Positions 34,912 through 46,049 of a stretch of 64,000 nt of DNA are shown here, one piece after another. Position 1 is the first letter of the stretch, and the number at the start of each line of letters is the position of its first letter. This DNA comes from Nephrocerus scutellatus (lineage: Eukaryota; Arthropoda; Insecta; Diptera; Pipunculidae), in the NCBI GenBank assembly GCA_947095585.1, contig OX352762.1, forward strand, positions 92,354,249 to 92,418,248, in the 5' to 3' direction. The position numbers were made by a program, and so were the translations under genes. The notes under the pieces were generated by a model that worked only from the letters and a program-made list of their open reading frames with translations, did no database searches and was not told the origin of the DNA.

Positions 34912-35600
34912 ATGTTCACAATAAGCAGGATAAGTATATTCTCATACAATGTAAACTCTATTTATTCGTTAGCTAGGCGTATCACACTAAAATTATTTAT
35001 TAACACTAATAAACCTGACATCTCACAGGGAGAAACCCATTCAGTCCAGACGGATACAACATCCATAGGGTCGACAAAAGCAGTGATTGCTATGGGACGG
35101 CGGTCCTAATCAGGAACACTATGGCAGGCGAAAAGGTGCAAATCAGTGGTTTGCGTAGCATGGAAGCAACAGCTGTCAGCATCAAAGTCAACGAGGTTGA
35201 GATCTTGTTGGTAATATCAGTGTACAATCACTGTAATGCAACGAGGGAAAACATTCAACGGGATCTGCAAACTGTCTGCGGCTTCTCCTCTGGGCACACA
35301 TACTGTGTGGTTGGAGGAGATTTTAACGCTAGGCACACCCGATGGCAAGATGAAGTATGCAACAACCAAGGAAAGGCCATTGCAAATTGGCTGGATTCAA
35401 ATCCTCAGCAGCATACCATGGCTGTTGTTTCCCAGCCCCGGAAAACATATCCTCGGACACCATCCACGCTGGATTTCTTCTTGGCAACGACAAATTTCGT
35501 CAACATTCTGCCAGAATGAAGGAATTATTCCTGTTTTGCACATGATAGTGATTCGGATCATTTGGCCATAGAGCCACCACCTGAACTACACATCAACTTT
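34912..35600 (+). pseudogene. Jockey-type ORF2, endonuclease region
   Basis: Apurinic-type endonuclease that would nick the target site. ISIFSYNVNSIYSLARRITL shows the N-terminal NxN-like motif, followed after a frameshift by ISVYNHCNATRENIQRDL and VVGGDFNARHTRWQDE with the GDFNARH catalytic motif, then TPSTLDFFLAT. The open pieces are 34912-35109 and 35121-35519. The catalytic histidine block near the end (expected SDH) appears as DSDHLAIE after a further frameshift near 35550. Confidence 0.8.
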
Positions 35601-36017
35601 GCGAAAATAAACTGAAACCGGTTTAGATCAGAAGTCGAAGCTGGACTTCAAATTCCAGCGGCTTGTAGAAATCTGGAGAATAACGAAGTTGATGATGCTA
35701 TCAACAATTTCGAGACTTCAGTGAACACAGCCATAGATCGGCAGAAAACTGTTCGCTCTAGAAGGGATCGCTTTCAACATCTACCTAAGAATATTCAGGC
35801 AATTTATGTTCACAAGCAAAGGCTAAGGAAACGCCTTTAGAGGATCTTCAACAGGACTCTAAACACAGTTAATGACGAATATCAGTCTGTATTTTCGCAA
35901 CTGCGTTGTACAGTAATCATGCTTCGTCAAGCTGTGCGAAGTTACCAGTAAGATGAACTGACCAAACGAATTCAGAACATCAAACTAGGCCCGGATGCTT
36001 TTAAAAATCTAATTTCT

Positions 36018-37260
36018 GTGATCGGAAAACGTATTTCTATTCCAGAAAGTATCACGTTTGGAGAGCAAGTAGCATCCAGTTCGGTTGAAAAAGCCGAAGC
36101 CTTTGCCTGTCATTTCGAAAGGAGCTTTACAGACCGACCGCCAACTCATCTTCCAGAATTCATAGAGCAAGTTGAAAGTCTTGTGGAAGACACCACTTCC
36201 CCAAGAAATTTTGAAGTGCAATTCAGCGAAGACAATCCCGCAAACGCACCCGTAGACGTGGATATGTTTGCAGGGACAGGTGTTGTCAGTGATTTAATTA
36301 TGAGTGGAAACTCTAAAAAATCATCGGGCACTGACGGGATTTCAAATTTCCTGCTTAAAAAGCTGCCGGGTATGGCAATTTTGATGTTAACCATCATATT
36401 CAACAATTGCCTTAACAATGGATACTTTCCAGACAACTGGAAGGTAGCCAAAGTAGTACCAGTACCGAAGAAAACTGACCGCTCCAGTGTAACTGGTTAC
36501 CGCCCCATAGCTTTACTGTGTTGTATCAGTAAAGTATTGGAGTCTTTGATCCGTAAGAAGATCAATGCGTATTGCTCGGAAAGAAATCTTATTCCTTCCT
36601 TTCAGTTCGGCTTTCGAGAAAAGCACTCTACGCTGCACCCTCTGATGAAGCTTCACAGTAACGTCACTCGAGGACTGAATGTCAAAAGTAGTACAGTAGC
36701 CTGTTTGTTAGACATCGAAAAAGCTTTCGATAGCGTCTGGACAAACGGGCTTCTGTACAAACTTATTAGATTTGGTTTCCCCAATTATATTGTGAAAATA
36801 ATTAAAATTTTCTTTTAACAGGGTCTTTTTTGTACAGGTGTATGGCAGCCTATCGACAAGGAAAAGGATTAAAGCCGGAGTTCCCCAAGGCTCCAGACTT
36901 GGACCAGTCCTATTTAGCATCTTCACGGCGGATCAACCCACCAATACAGCCAGAACAAGGACCATACTTTTCACGGATGACTCCATCACGTATGCCGTTT
37001 TCCGCTCTCCTGAGATAGCTGCCCGAAGAGTGGAGGAACACCTCCGAAATTTTTGGGAGTACTACCTGAAGTGGGGACTAAAGATCAACGCCAACAAAAC
37101 GGAACTCATCTGCTTCCGAGTACCAGCAACCGAAACAAGGATAAGAAAAATCGCAAGCCGGTGTTGAGCCTTAAAAATTACCCTTCCAGATAACACGACA
37201 ATAAACACCAAGTCTGAAACTAAGTACCTGGGAATCAACTTTAATGAGAGGCTCAAGTTT
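36018..37260 (+). pseudogene. Jockey-type ORF2, reverse transcriptase
   Basis: Reverse transcriptase domain. Frame 36018-36818 has KKSSGTDGISNFLLKKLPG, NNGYFPDNWKVAKVVPVPKK, GYRPIALLCCISKVLESLI, FQFGFREKHSTLHPL and CLLDIEKAFDSVW (motif A). After a break near 36815 the frame resumes at 36838 with KAGVPQGSRLGPVLFSIFTA and FTDDSITY, where the second-to-last position of the usual ADD is T; then LKINANKTELICF. C-terminal sequence continues in fragments to about 37760 (KKISLFERKVLG, LYQAAGLLPITDHLFQMARKF). Not functional. Confidence 0.88.
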
Positions 37261-38014
37261 AACTCTTACATCGATAAAACAATAAAAAAAAGCGAACTAC
37301 GCACTTCATTTGGTGCACCCGCTACTAAAAAGACGAAACGGATTGTCCAACAACAAGCAGCTCATCAGGCCAGTGATAACCTATGGCTATCCCATATGGT
37401 TCACCGTCTCACCAACAACGATGAAGAAGATCTCCCTATTTGAAAGGAAGGTATTAGGATCTGTACAGGACTCTGGAGGGTGCCAAACAGCTATAAGTTT
37501 GTGTCGACTGCAAGACTTTACCAAGCAGCAGGTCTGCTGCCAATAACCGACCACTTGTTCCAAATGGCGAGGAAATTCGTCGACAGATTGGAAACTCATC
37601 CAAGTCCTGAGATGCAAGGACTGAGAAGCGAAGAAATCGAGCCAAGCCACCGCTATATAAACATCAGAGGATTCACAGATGCTAGATACAACGACATCCT
37701 TAATAATCAAGACGCCTCCTTCTACGAGAAGGCCAACAATCAATATTACAGAGGCTGAAGATCGCCCTGTTTATACCCCCTTTTATATTTTTTTTCCATT
37801 TTTATTTTATTTTAAAATTTATCGTTTAAAATTAAATTACTTTAAATATAAACATTATTGTTTAGTAATAAGCAATACAAAAAAAAGACAATGTAAATAC
37901 GTCGGGCCCCTATTGTTGAGCCGACACTTATTAATAATAGCTATAAGTTTAGTTTTAAGTCAAAATTGTATATTACTGTGATGTTAATAAAAATATCTTA
38001 ATCTTAACCCTAAT

Positions 38015-39450
38015 GGTAGACATTGCGACCTAAAAGATCTATTGAACGATAGTAAATCCTTAGTGGCAAAATTTCTCAACTCCGCTGTCGAGCATATTTC
38101 CTTGTCTCCTTAACCAAAGTAATGCTGGGCATTCACAGGGAATGTGCTCGGATGAATCTTCATATTCCGAACAGAACCTAAATTCTGTCTCTGAGCTCAC
38201 ACCAATTTTGTTAAGGTGATATCGCAAACCACAATGACCTGTTAGAAAGCTCACCAACTTCCTAATTAAATTAAATTTCCCTATTCAAGTTAAGGGTTTC
38301 CTTGTAGGAAAAGGGCCTGATTAATTGCTTGGATTGCCTAAGCCGCGGAAAGCTTTCCCAGTGGACCACACGAAGTTTTTGTTCCCAACAATTTATCAGT
38401 GCTGTGGCGGCAGCCCAGTTGACACCTCAGTAGGATTCCGGTGCTATGAACGCAGATTCCGAGCCAGCCCTAGCTACTTCATCTGCAGATTCGTTGCCTG
38501 CAATGCCTTGATAACCAGGGAACCAACCGAGTTTGACTTTGTTGTATCTGGCAGTGCATTGTGACAGTTTTTGACTGACATCGAGTCCATCAAATTGGAC
38601 GACAGGGCTCTAAGTGCTGCCTGGATATCTGAAAAGATATATAATTTCTAGCGCCTTATTAAGGTTAATCCAGACGCAGATCTCAATGGAATACTGGAAA
38701 ACCGAGGAACTTTTTCCCATTGGTATCGAGACTTTGGAGTTGGTTCCAAAGACACCAGCTCCAGCTCCAGTTTCCATCTGCGATCCATCTGTGATCCAGA
38801 CCAGACTTCTAGCGTCCAGTGCTGGAACACAAGTTTACCTCAAATTTCCTTCCGAAATAGTGCTCTCTGACCATAATGTCAGGGTTAGTACAGAACATGT
38901 CTCTTTCAGGAATTGAGTCAAGAATTTTTCAGTGATTACAACTAATAAAAATCGCCAAATCTCCAAATTGTCCGCATAATTAATGGAGATGTAGCCTGAT
39001 CTGTAAAAATCGACTAGAAGACGACTAGTGACCATAGAAGGGGAGAAAGACACAGACACTCCTCCCGAAGAGGAAATAGTATCAAATATCAAGTACGGCC
39101 CTTATCCAATTATCGATACCCCTGATACTGATTGCCGTTGCAGTAGAGACGAAGCCAGTGTTATCGAAAGCGCCCTCAATGTCGAGGAAGGCACACAGGA
39201 CCCACTTTCTTGGAACGAAAAGTTCCTTCTATCTTCTTAACTAGATAGTGAAGGGTCCCTTCTGTGCTTTTGCCTTTCCTGTACGCAAACCGACTTTAGT
39301 TCAGAGGGGTAGACAATTCTAACCGGCCTCTAATATGAACATCAATAAGTCTCTCTATGGTTTTGAGGGCAAATGATGTTGGAGGTCTGTATAATTGAGG
39401 TATGAATGGATTGCATATTCGACCAGAGTTAGGCGGTGAAAAATCGAGTT
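38015..39450 (-). mobile_element. LOA/I-like LINE fragment with RNase H, degraded
   Basis: Minus strand, head to tail with the jockey element's 3' end. In coding order: FAYRKGKSTEGTLHYLV and VCLLDIEGAFDNT (RT, about 39285-39130), INYADNLEIW (motif C remnant, about 39000-38960), VWITDGSQMETGAGAGVFG (RNase H start with the catalytic aspartate, about 38800-38745) and LTGHCGLRYHLNKIGVSSET with CECPALLWLR (38245-38090). Frames are shifted between blocks and most of the RT is missing. Confidence 0.75.
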
Positions 39451-40356
39451 CGAATTTAAAATGCATTACACCATAATTTTAAAGATTGTATGGCGTTTTA
39501 TTTTCGGAACATATCTGTCACACTGCATAAAAGGTGCGCTAAACAGATTAATAGATACCGACTAAGTGTCAACTTATGATGTCCGTCACGCATCTGAGTA
39601 CACATTGTGAGCAAATGGCCTGCGTACAGAGAAGAGGAGCTCTAAGTATTTCCAGTTTTTATTGAACTGCTAAAATGGCAATAGCAGGGGTGGTGCCTAT
39701 AGAGAAGAAAGCCAGAAATTGGAAGGCTGTAGCAAAAAAAGATGCCAGGAAAAACTCTAGGTGACTTGAGGGAAATGGACTACAAAATTGATTAGAAATG
39801 GTATAAGCGGATTGAAATTTAAGTGAACACTATTTTTCTGACAAGATATGTGCACTTTTACTCGTATCTACGCAAGATGCTGGTGAGCGCAGATGGAAAG
39901 AAATACAAGAATATACAAGATGTTTTTTTATATTGAAGGATGGAATGAAATCTGCAGTTACACCTAAATAAGAGCAATAGAGCTGCACATAATATGCAAC
40001 AGTAAACCTACAAAAAATCACGGATGCATTGGAATCTTCAAACCACCTAATGGTTAGACAGTCTTGACAGACACCACTACAGTCTGGAAAACTTTTTATA
40101 TCCACATTTTATTCATGCCCCAATGCTTCGCTGTCTAGACCCATCAGCCTGATTGACACCGGTGGGCTACTGATAAAATGTTATATGTACTGACCGCTCC
40201 TTCTTAATACTTTCGATAAAAGCAAAATATACAAAATAACTCTCATACGCCACGTAGCCTACCACAAAACTAAAGATACATGTACTTTTTAGGAATTTTA
40301 TTTTTAATTATCTCGTTGCTTCAGACTACTGTATATAAGAACCTCCTTTAACTTAC
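39451..40356. other. Intron sequence without recognised features
   Basis: Next to the pore exon. Mixed composition and no recognised domain; might include decayed transposon sequence near 39580-39830. Confidence 0.4.
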
Positions 40357-40467
40357 CGCTGGTAGTGCGAAAAACGATATTCCCAGCAGGGCACAAAACG
40401 ATGCTATCAGTTTTCCTTGCCATGTTTCCGGAACCATATCACCGTAACCGACTGTGCACAGAGTTAT
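40357..40467 (-). CDS. KCNQ: KCNQ exon, selectivity filter and S6
   Basis: This 111-nt phase 0/0 exon encodes [16 protein letters not shown], containing the TVGYGD potassium selectivity filter, then S6 to FFALPA. Acceptor TTTTCAG, donor GTAAGT (40356-40351). The intron that follows is about 14.9 kb and holds most of the large retrotransposons of the window, yet the exon itself is intact. The next exon resumes precisely with [12 protein letters not shown], the end of S6 and start of the cytoplasmic tail. Confidence 0.96.
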
Positions 40468-40536
40468 CTGAAAATAAGAGGGAGTTCGTTGAAAAAGTTC
40501 CATGATAAAACCAATGTGCTCTACGAGTACACTTAC

Positions 40537-40662
40537 CACACCCCACCAGAGGGCCTGAGCAAAATTACTAAATTTTTCATTGACATCTTTTTCCATTAGG
40601 TAAACGAGAAAAGATGCAAATATAAGGCCTAAAAATCCTATGTACATAGTTGTTATCAGTTC
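40537..40662 (-). CDS. KCNQ: KCNQ exon, S5 and outer pore turret
   Basis: This 126-nt, phase 0/0 exon encodes [18 protein letters not shown] and then the turret and pore-helix start ending FAQALWWGV. Flanks are TCACAG acceptor and GTAAGT donor (40536-40531). The methionine after ELITT stands where I would expect leucine or tryptophan in relatives, a conservative difference. The following 69-bp intron is a multiple of three and has no stop in the exon frame, so its retention would insert 23 residues before the selectivity filter. Confidence 0.95.
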
Positions 40663-41790
40663 CTGTGAGATAAAAAGGGAATACAAATGTGTATATGTGT
40701 ACATTATTTTTAAATTTACATTTATATAATAGTCGGGAACCGGTTGGTTGAGCGTTGATGGACAAAACTTTTGACAGACATAAAAGTGCACAGGTTTGAT
40801 TAGATTTGTGTTCCACAATCACAGTGATGGCACTCGAAACTAATCAAATTGTGCTGCTAAATATCTCGGCTCATAGTTGCACGGGGTGACCGTGACGGGT
40901 AAAACAAACAATGAACAAAAATAAATGAAATGTGAAATTTCGTACTAAAACTTCATAAAACTGGTGTGGTTGTGTGCGTGGTTGAGAGAATGCGTTGAAT
41001 TGTTATGGTTGTAAGTCGGAAAGAGGACGTAGCACGACAAAATTGCAATTTTTGTATCCATCTTTTCATTGTGACAGAAATAAAAAAAAAATACATTGTG
41101 TTTGCTCTGATTCGTATTCGTATTGTGCTCTATTCAGTGTCTATCACAGACCGTTGAATTTCAAGAATGCGAAGGTTTTTTTTTTTGCGGACAAAGCGAG
41201 GAGAGTGTTGATTCAATTGAAGTTTATTATGGATTTTCGTCGTTGGGAGTTTTTCAATTTGGTTTCTTTTGTTTTGTTTTTAAATCAGATTTACTGTCTT
41301 AGAAATGTGGTGCGAGAAGCTTTTTAACAATTAGTAGTCATCATCGCATCATATACTTAACCGTCGTCGAACCTACTGTTAGATAAACTATTAAAGATTT
41401 TTACGGAACGGCTAGTAATTTGAATTGAAAATAATTTCTGCCTCTTTAAGTAGGTAGCAGTAAAGCATTCCAAAGTCGTGTTTGGCATGAATAAAATAGA
41501 GCCGAGAAGTATTAAGATATTTGAATCTTGGTAGAGCTATGTTTAACGGTCTTGATGACTTTCCTAAGCTGTTTTTATAACAAAGATATTAGTGGGAAAA
41601 TGTAAATGTAATAAACAGAAATCTTTTGTTTCGCACTGTACACAGTCGTTGGCTTAGGAAATTATCAAAAATCCTGGCATATATTTATGCCAGTTTAAGT
41701 AATCTATCTAAAGTGTGCGCAACATACTGGTTTGTTTTTAAATCATAGGCTATGTCAACGATTTGCTTGACATTTTGACAGCTGGTCAGT
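40663..41790. other. Intron sequence without recognised features
   Basis: KCNQ intron upstream of the S5 exon. The plus-strand frame at 40995-41327 shows no domain. No gene. Confidence 0.5.
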
Positions 41791-41799
41791 CTGATATTC

Positions 41800-42773
41800 C
41801 GCTTTTTGAAAACTTATTTTGAAAAGAAATATGTGTCGTAAAAGAGCGCCAAGCGGAGCGCTGTGGTGAAATTGGTGAAGAAAGTTCTTGCTATTGGATA
41901 ACAGAAGTGGTCCTTAAGCTCGGACAGGTGGCACGCCCGAGAATATTGCGGCTGTGGCCCATAGTATGGGACAGAATCCATCGACATCAACTCGACGCCT
42001 ATCGCAGCAACTGACCATTAGTTGCACGAGCCTGAGAAGAATACTGCACAAATACCTCGAATTATTCCCTTACAAGGTCAAGATGATTCAGAAGTTGAAA
42101 TCAAATGACCATTCGCTTCGATATCAGTTCTCTACGTGGGCCAAAGACCAGCTTGATAATGACATTTTTATCGAAAAATCATCTTTTCAGACGAAGTGCA
42201 TTTCCATCTCGGTGGCTATATTATGCAAACAAACAGAACTGCCAGATTTGGGGTACGAAACCAATGCAATCCATCCACCATCCACCAAGAGCGACAGTTT
42301 TCTTTAAATTTTCGAATGGTGGCCCATTTTCTTCGAAAACGCTGCTGGAAACGCCATTACCGTCAATGGCGACCGTTACAGAGCCAGCTACATAACTTTG
42401 TATGGCCTCAATCGATGCCATGAATGTGGACGACCTTTGTTTTCAACCAAGTGGCACCAAATACCATACAAACCAACTGAGACACGATCTGTTGCGCGCC
42501 AAATTTTGCGCGGGTGCCGTTAAGGATAGATATTATGCGGACAGTCCATAGGCAATACCCGTTTTGAAACTGCATTGAGACATTCGCGAAATAGGCGCCG
42601 AAATGATCGAAAAAGTTCTTGAAAACTGGACTCACAGGATGGCTTACTGAAAGGCCAGCAGAGGGAGCCACATGAACGAAATTGTTTTTCATTCTTAAAT
42701 CGGAGACTCCAAACTTCACAATAAAAAAAACATTGATACTCATTTCATAGCGTTTTAAACTTTTAAATTGCCC
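41800..42773 (+). mobile_element. Second DD41D-type mariner-like element, split by a LINE
   Basis: Broken transposase of the same broad family as 17.4 kb but a different lineage. ENIAAVAHSMGQNPSTSTRR and LSQQLTISCTSLRRILHKYL give the helix-turn-helix region (41940-42060); SDEVHFHLGGYIMQTN carries the first catalytic aspartate (about 42185-42235). The segment with the third aspartate is deleted: LLRAKF runs straight into AVKDRYYAD (about 42490-42545). It ends EMIEKVLENWTHRMAY. The 3' remainder continues beyond the LINE from 44780. Confidence 0.75.
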
Positions 42774-42813
42774 ATCCTTTATGTTGTTTTCGGTTATATA
42801 AAAAAACCCCACT

Positions 42814-43557
42814 GTGGAAAACCGAACCAAATTTAGACGAGTCAGAAATGATTGCAATGCCTACCTTAAACGCGCAAAATTCGAATATGACCAAAAACTG
42901 AGGCAAAAAATACTTCAATGTCCCAAAGGAAGTAAAAATTTTTGGTCATTCGTGAAACGAATTAAAAATACTGCCTCGTCTTCAATTCCAACGCTTATTC
43001 ACAATGACGTTCCAACTGTCAGCTCTATAGACAAGGCCAATCTGCTTGCTTCACATTTCGCAGCTAGCTCTACGCTGCCAGATAGCGCGTTGTCGCCGCC
43101 TGTACTTGAAAGAGTTGAATCCTCTATGGGACAGATTTACTTTCGTACTCGTCAAGTGGCTAGAGTATTAAATGATCTCAACATTCATAAATCTGCTGGG
43201 CCTGATGGCATTCCCGCTTTAGTTTTGAAGAGGTGTTCTTCAACGTTGGCATTACCATTGCGCAGACTTTTCCATTTTTCTTATTCTTCTGGAGTCGTCC
43301 CAAGGAATTGGAAAACAGCATTTATCCAGCCTGTTCCTAAAAAAGGCGAAACGTCATCTCTTTCCTCATACCGACCCATTGCGCTAACATCCATACTCTC
43401 CAAGGTTATGGAAACCCTGATCAATCATAAGCTTATGCAATACCTTGAATCACGTGAAATCCTTAGTGACCAGCAGTACGGTTTTCGTAGGCAGCGCTCT
43501 ACAGGTGACCTGATGGCTTATCTCACTGAAAAGTGGAACCATTCACAAATTTGGTGA
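42814..43557 (+). pseudogene. LINE reverse transcriptase, N-terminal part
   Basis: Open frame with the pre-RT basic region (CNAYLKRAKFEYDQKLRQKI), then NIHKSAGPDGIPALVLKRC (fingers), GVVPRNWKTAFIQPVPKKGE, SYRPIALTSILSKVMETLIN and QQYGFRRQRSTGDLMAYLTE. It stops at 43555-43557 because of a small indel near 43545; the sister copy at 63.6 kb reads through here to GESKAVALDISKAFDRVWHQ. There is no true initiator, since the element is 5'-truncated. The rest is in the frame of the 43619-44689 piece. Confidence 0.85.
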
Positions 43558-43618
43558 AAGTAAAGTCGTTGCACTCGATATTTCCAAGGCATTTGTCAGA
43601 GTCTGGCATCAAGCTCTT

Positions 43619-44689
43619 TTGCCGAAAATGACTGCTTATGGAATTAACAACACCCTGCTCGATTGGACTATGAACTACCTTTCTGACCGTTCAATCCAGG
43701 TCGTATTGGACGGATTCAAATCCAATGACCACCGCATAAACGCCGGTGTTCCTCAAGGCTCTGTTTTATCTCCGACACTCTTTCTGATTTTCATTAATGA
43801 TCTCCTTTCCACCTCCTCTAATCCAATCCATTCCTTTGCTGACGACAGTACCCTTAGCTTTTCATATGACTTCTCGCTTTCTGCGCGCCCCTCTTCGGCA
43901 CAAGTGGAACTTGAACAACAACGTATGTTAAGCACGTTAAATTCTGACCTTGACAGCATAACAAGGTGGGGCCTACATAATAGAGTTGAATTTAACTCTT
44001 CTAAAACCCAATGCTGTCTTCTGTCGTCTAAGCGTAATTTAAACCCCCAAACTTTAACCATGAATGGATCTTGCATCAAAGAAACTGAAAAACTCTCAAT
44101 TCTCGGTATGTGTGTCAACAACAAGCTTCGTTGGAATGACCACATATTTGCCATCGCCAAAAATGCTGCGAGATGTTTAGGTTTCCTAAAACGGTGCAAG
44201 ATGTACTTCACTCCTTCAGATCTGGCTACTATTTACAAGGCGTATATTCGCCCTAAACTTGAATACAACTGCATTGTCTGGGCAGGTGCTCCCAAGACCA
44301 CATTGCATCTACTTGACAGAGTTCAGAACCGCGCGTTAAAACTTATTGGTGATGTACATATCGCGAAAACAATCGAATCGCTTGAACATCGTAGGAATGT
44401 TTCCTGCCTGTCACTGTTTTATCGCTTTTTCCACAAGCGGTGTTCAAAAGAAATATCCAGATGCATCCCGCCCAATCTCCAACCCATCCATAATACCCGT
44501 GCCTCAACTCGAGCTCATGGGTCCACCATTAAGCCTATCTTCGGACGTACTAACCAATTCAGAGATTCCTTCTTAAGCCGCACGATAGTTATGTGGAATG
44601 AATTGCCTGATTCTGTGTTTCCGCATTTATATGATCTGCAGTCGTTTAAGACACGTGTGCATAGACATCTCATCCTTTCCTCTCCCTAA
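43619..44689 (+). pseudogene. LINE reverse transcriptase, C-terminal part
   Basis: Longest ORF of the window (356 codons). It shows RINAGVPQGSVLSPTLFLIF, then FADDSTLSFSYD (motif C), FNSSKTQCCLLSSKR, ILGMCVNNKLRWNDHIFAIA, IYKAYIRPKLEYNCIVWAGA, and a C-terminal domain ending with FRDSFLSRTIVMWNELPDSV. That WN-LP ending is typical of CR1/L2-related LINEs. Motif A just upstream reads ALDISKAFVRVW: the aspartate normally following AF is valine. The upstream frameshift inactivates it. Confidence 0.88.
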
Positions 44690-44789
44690 TTTCCTAACGC
44701 CCACGCTGTGCTAAGCATTATAAGGGTGCAAACCCCTTTAGCGTGTGTACATTATAAAAAAAAAATCCTTTATGTTGTTACGAAAAAGT

Positions 44790-45585
44790 AAATAGAATTC
44801 TTTTATTGGACTATACATACTCGTATATAAAAAAAACCTTGCATTGAATTGTAATAGAACAAATAGCCAGACGGACGGACGGACCAGACAAGTTGATATA
44901 CGAGCATTTAGAACTAAGAAATTGCATACTTTTAGACATTCAGTAGTATGGTTGAAGGACTATACCATTATGCCCGTTTGTCTGGTATATTGAATGATTG
45001 TAAATGTCGAAATGTAGATAGGGCTACAGCATATGTGCATAACATTGTTATAAGTGAAAAATAAGTAATCACAAGTGTAACTTTGTGAACTGTTACTATT
45101 TGTTAATAAAAGTTGTAAACTGTGAATAAACGAACTTGCGTTGTGTTTTATTTTGCAAAATCTCTAGAAAGCCTAAATTTTGTAACAATATGTTAGAGAT
45201 TGGTTTCTAATCATATTGTATAGAAACAAGCATTTTCTGGCATAGATGTAGTGAATCTAATAGGTTCTAAGACTTTACAGAAACGTCGTCGTGTATACAA
45301 ATCTCAACGGTATAACGCACTGCTTCATTATAAGCTACCTGAAGCTTAAGAAAGGGAAAATAAGCCATTTGGCAGTAAAACACCTCTGAATAAGTAGATA
45401 TAGGCAAAATAAAACTCAGTAGCAGTATTCTCCTCGTTTCAGCATGTTTGAAAACCTTCGTTAACCACAGCTTACGAAGAAATTCAAAAATATTACTACC
45501 CATTACCATGTTCCCGTGGTTGTTCGCAGACAGATTTTTATTTATCACCTAAGCTAGTAGCAGACTAAAGCATTTCAAAGATGCT
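44790..45585. other. Intron sequence, end of the split DD41D element then unassigned
   Basis: The first part presumably includes the 3' end of the interrupted mariner-like element, whose terminal repeat I could not locate. The rest holds no recognised feature. Confidence 0.4.
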
Positions 45586-45589
45586 TTTG

Positions 45590-45815
45590 CCCAACAAAGT
45601 GGTCGCGTTGGACTTCTTTCGAATCCCAGAAAAACATCAAAAATTTATTTCACGGACCCACCTCTTGCGATTGTCTGAGAAACGTCCGGGAATAATAAGT
45701 GTCATGAAAAGTTTCCTTATTCGCGTTTTGGATACGGCTTGAAATTGTAAGTCCATTCCATTTGTGTCCAAAAATATAACACACACAGCACGATAGATCA
45801 CGAGAAGATGGGTTC
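45590..45815 (+). repeat. tRNA-derived SINE, inverted copy
   Basis: The only copy in plus orientation. AGTGGTCGCGTTGGACTTC and TTCGAATCCCAG mark the tRNA-like part; the body runs through ACCTCTTGCG and CGGGAATAATAAG to TTTGTGTCCAAAA and ends near AGATCACGAGAAGAT. The A box is eroded. Confidence 0.65.
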
Positions 45816-46049
45816 TGTATCACAATGGTCTGTTTTTATTATATAATCACACCATTCAAAACTTCCGATCAATATATTCTCTCTAAACCAGCGTTAAGCA
45901 ATTGGAAAGGACTAAGCAGACCATTTCGTGTTTGCTAAGATCTTATCGAAAACTTTGGACAAGAATGGCAAGCATTGTAGTACAAGATTCTAGTACAAAT
46001 TATGAATTTGTCTCATGTAGACGACAGCTCATGTACTCAAAACTAGGTG

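Larger units (their letters stand above)
33560..38005 (+). mobile_element. Jockey-type non-LTR retrotransposon, nearly full length, broken
   Basis: About 4.4 kb with domain order gag, endonuclease, reverse transcriptase and a 3' untranslated region, ending in an AATAAAAATATCTTAATC-like tail near 38000. No RNase H domain, as expected of the jockey clade. Both ORFs carry frameshifts. 5' limit is uncertain; no target duplication was identified. Confidence 0.85.
42774..44779 (+). mobile_element. CR1/L2-like LINE, 5'-truncated, with target duplication
   Basis: Body 42789-44764 is flanked by the identical 15-bp ATCCTTTATGTTGTT (42774-42788 and 44765-44779), a target-site duplication. The body ends in a short 3' untranslated region (CTAACGCCCACGCTGTGC, AAGGGTGCAAACCCC) and a run of A. 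It starts just before the RT, so the endonuclease is absent. It has landed in the 3' part of the DD41D remnant and is therefore the younger of the two. Confidence 0.9.

Noticed and set aside
40348..40818. A single 156-codon open frame over the KCNQ S5 and pore region
   Set aside because: It reads through the 69-bp intron and begins in upstream intron sequence. The two exons have clean AG/GT sites and match the family only when spliced.
42408..42857. 149-codon minus-strand frame
   Set aside because: Antisense to the end of the DD41D remnant and the start of the LINE; it crosses the insertion junction and cannot be one gene.
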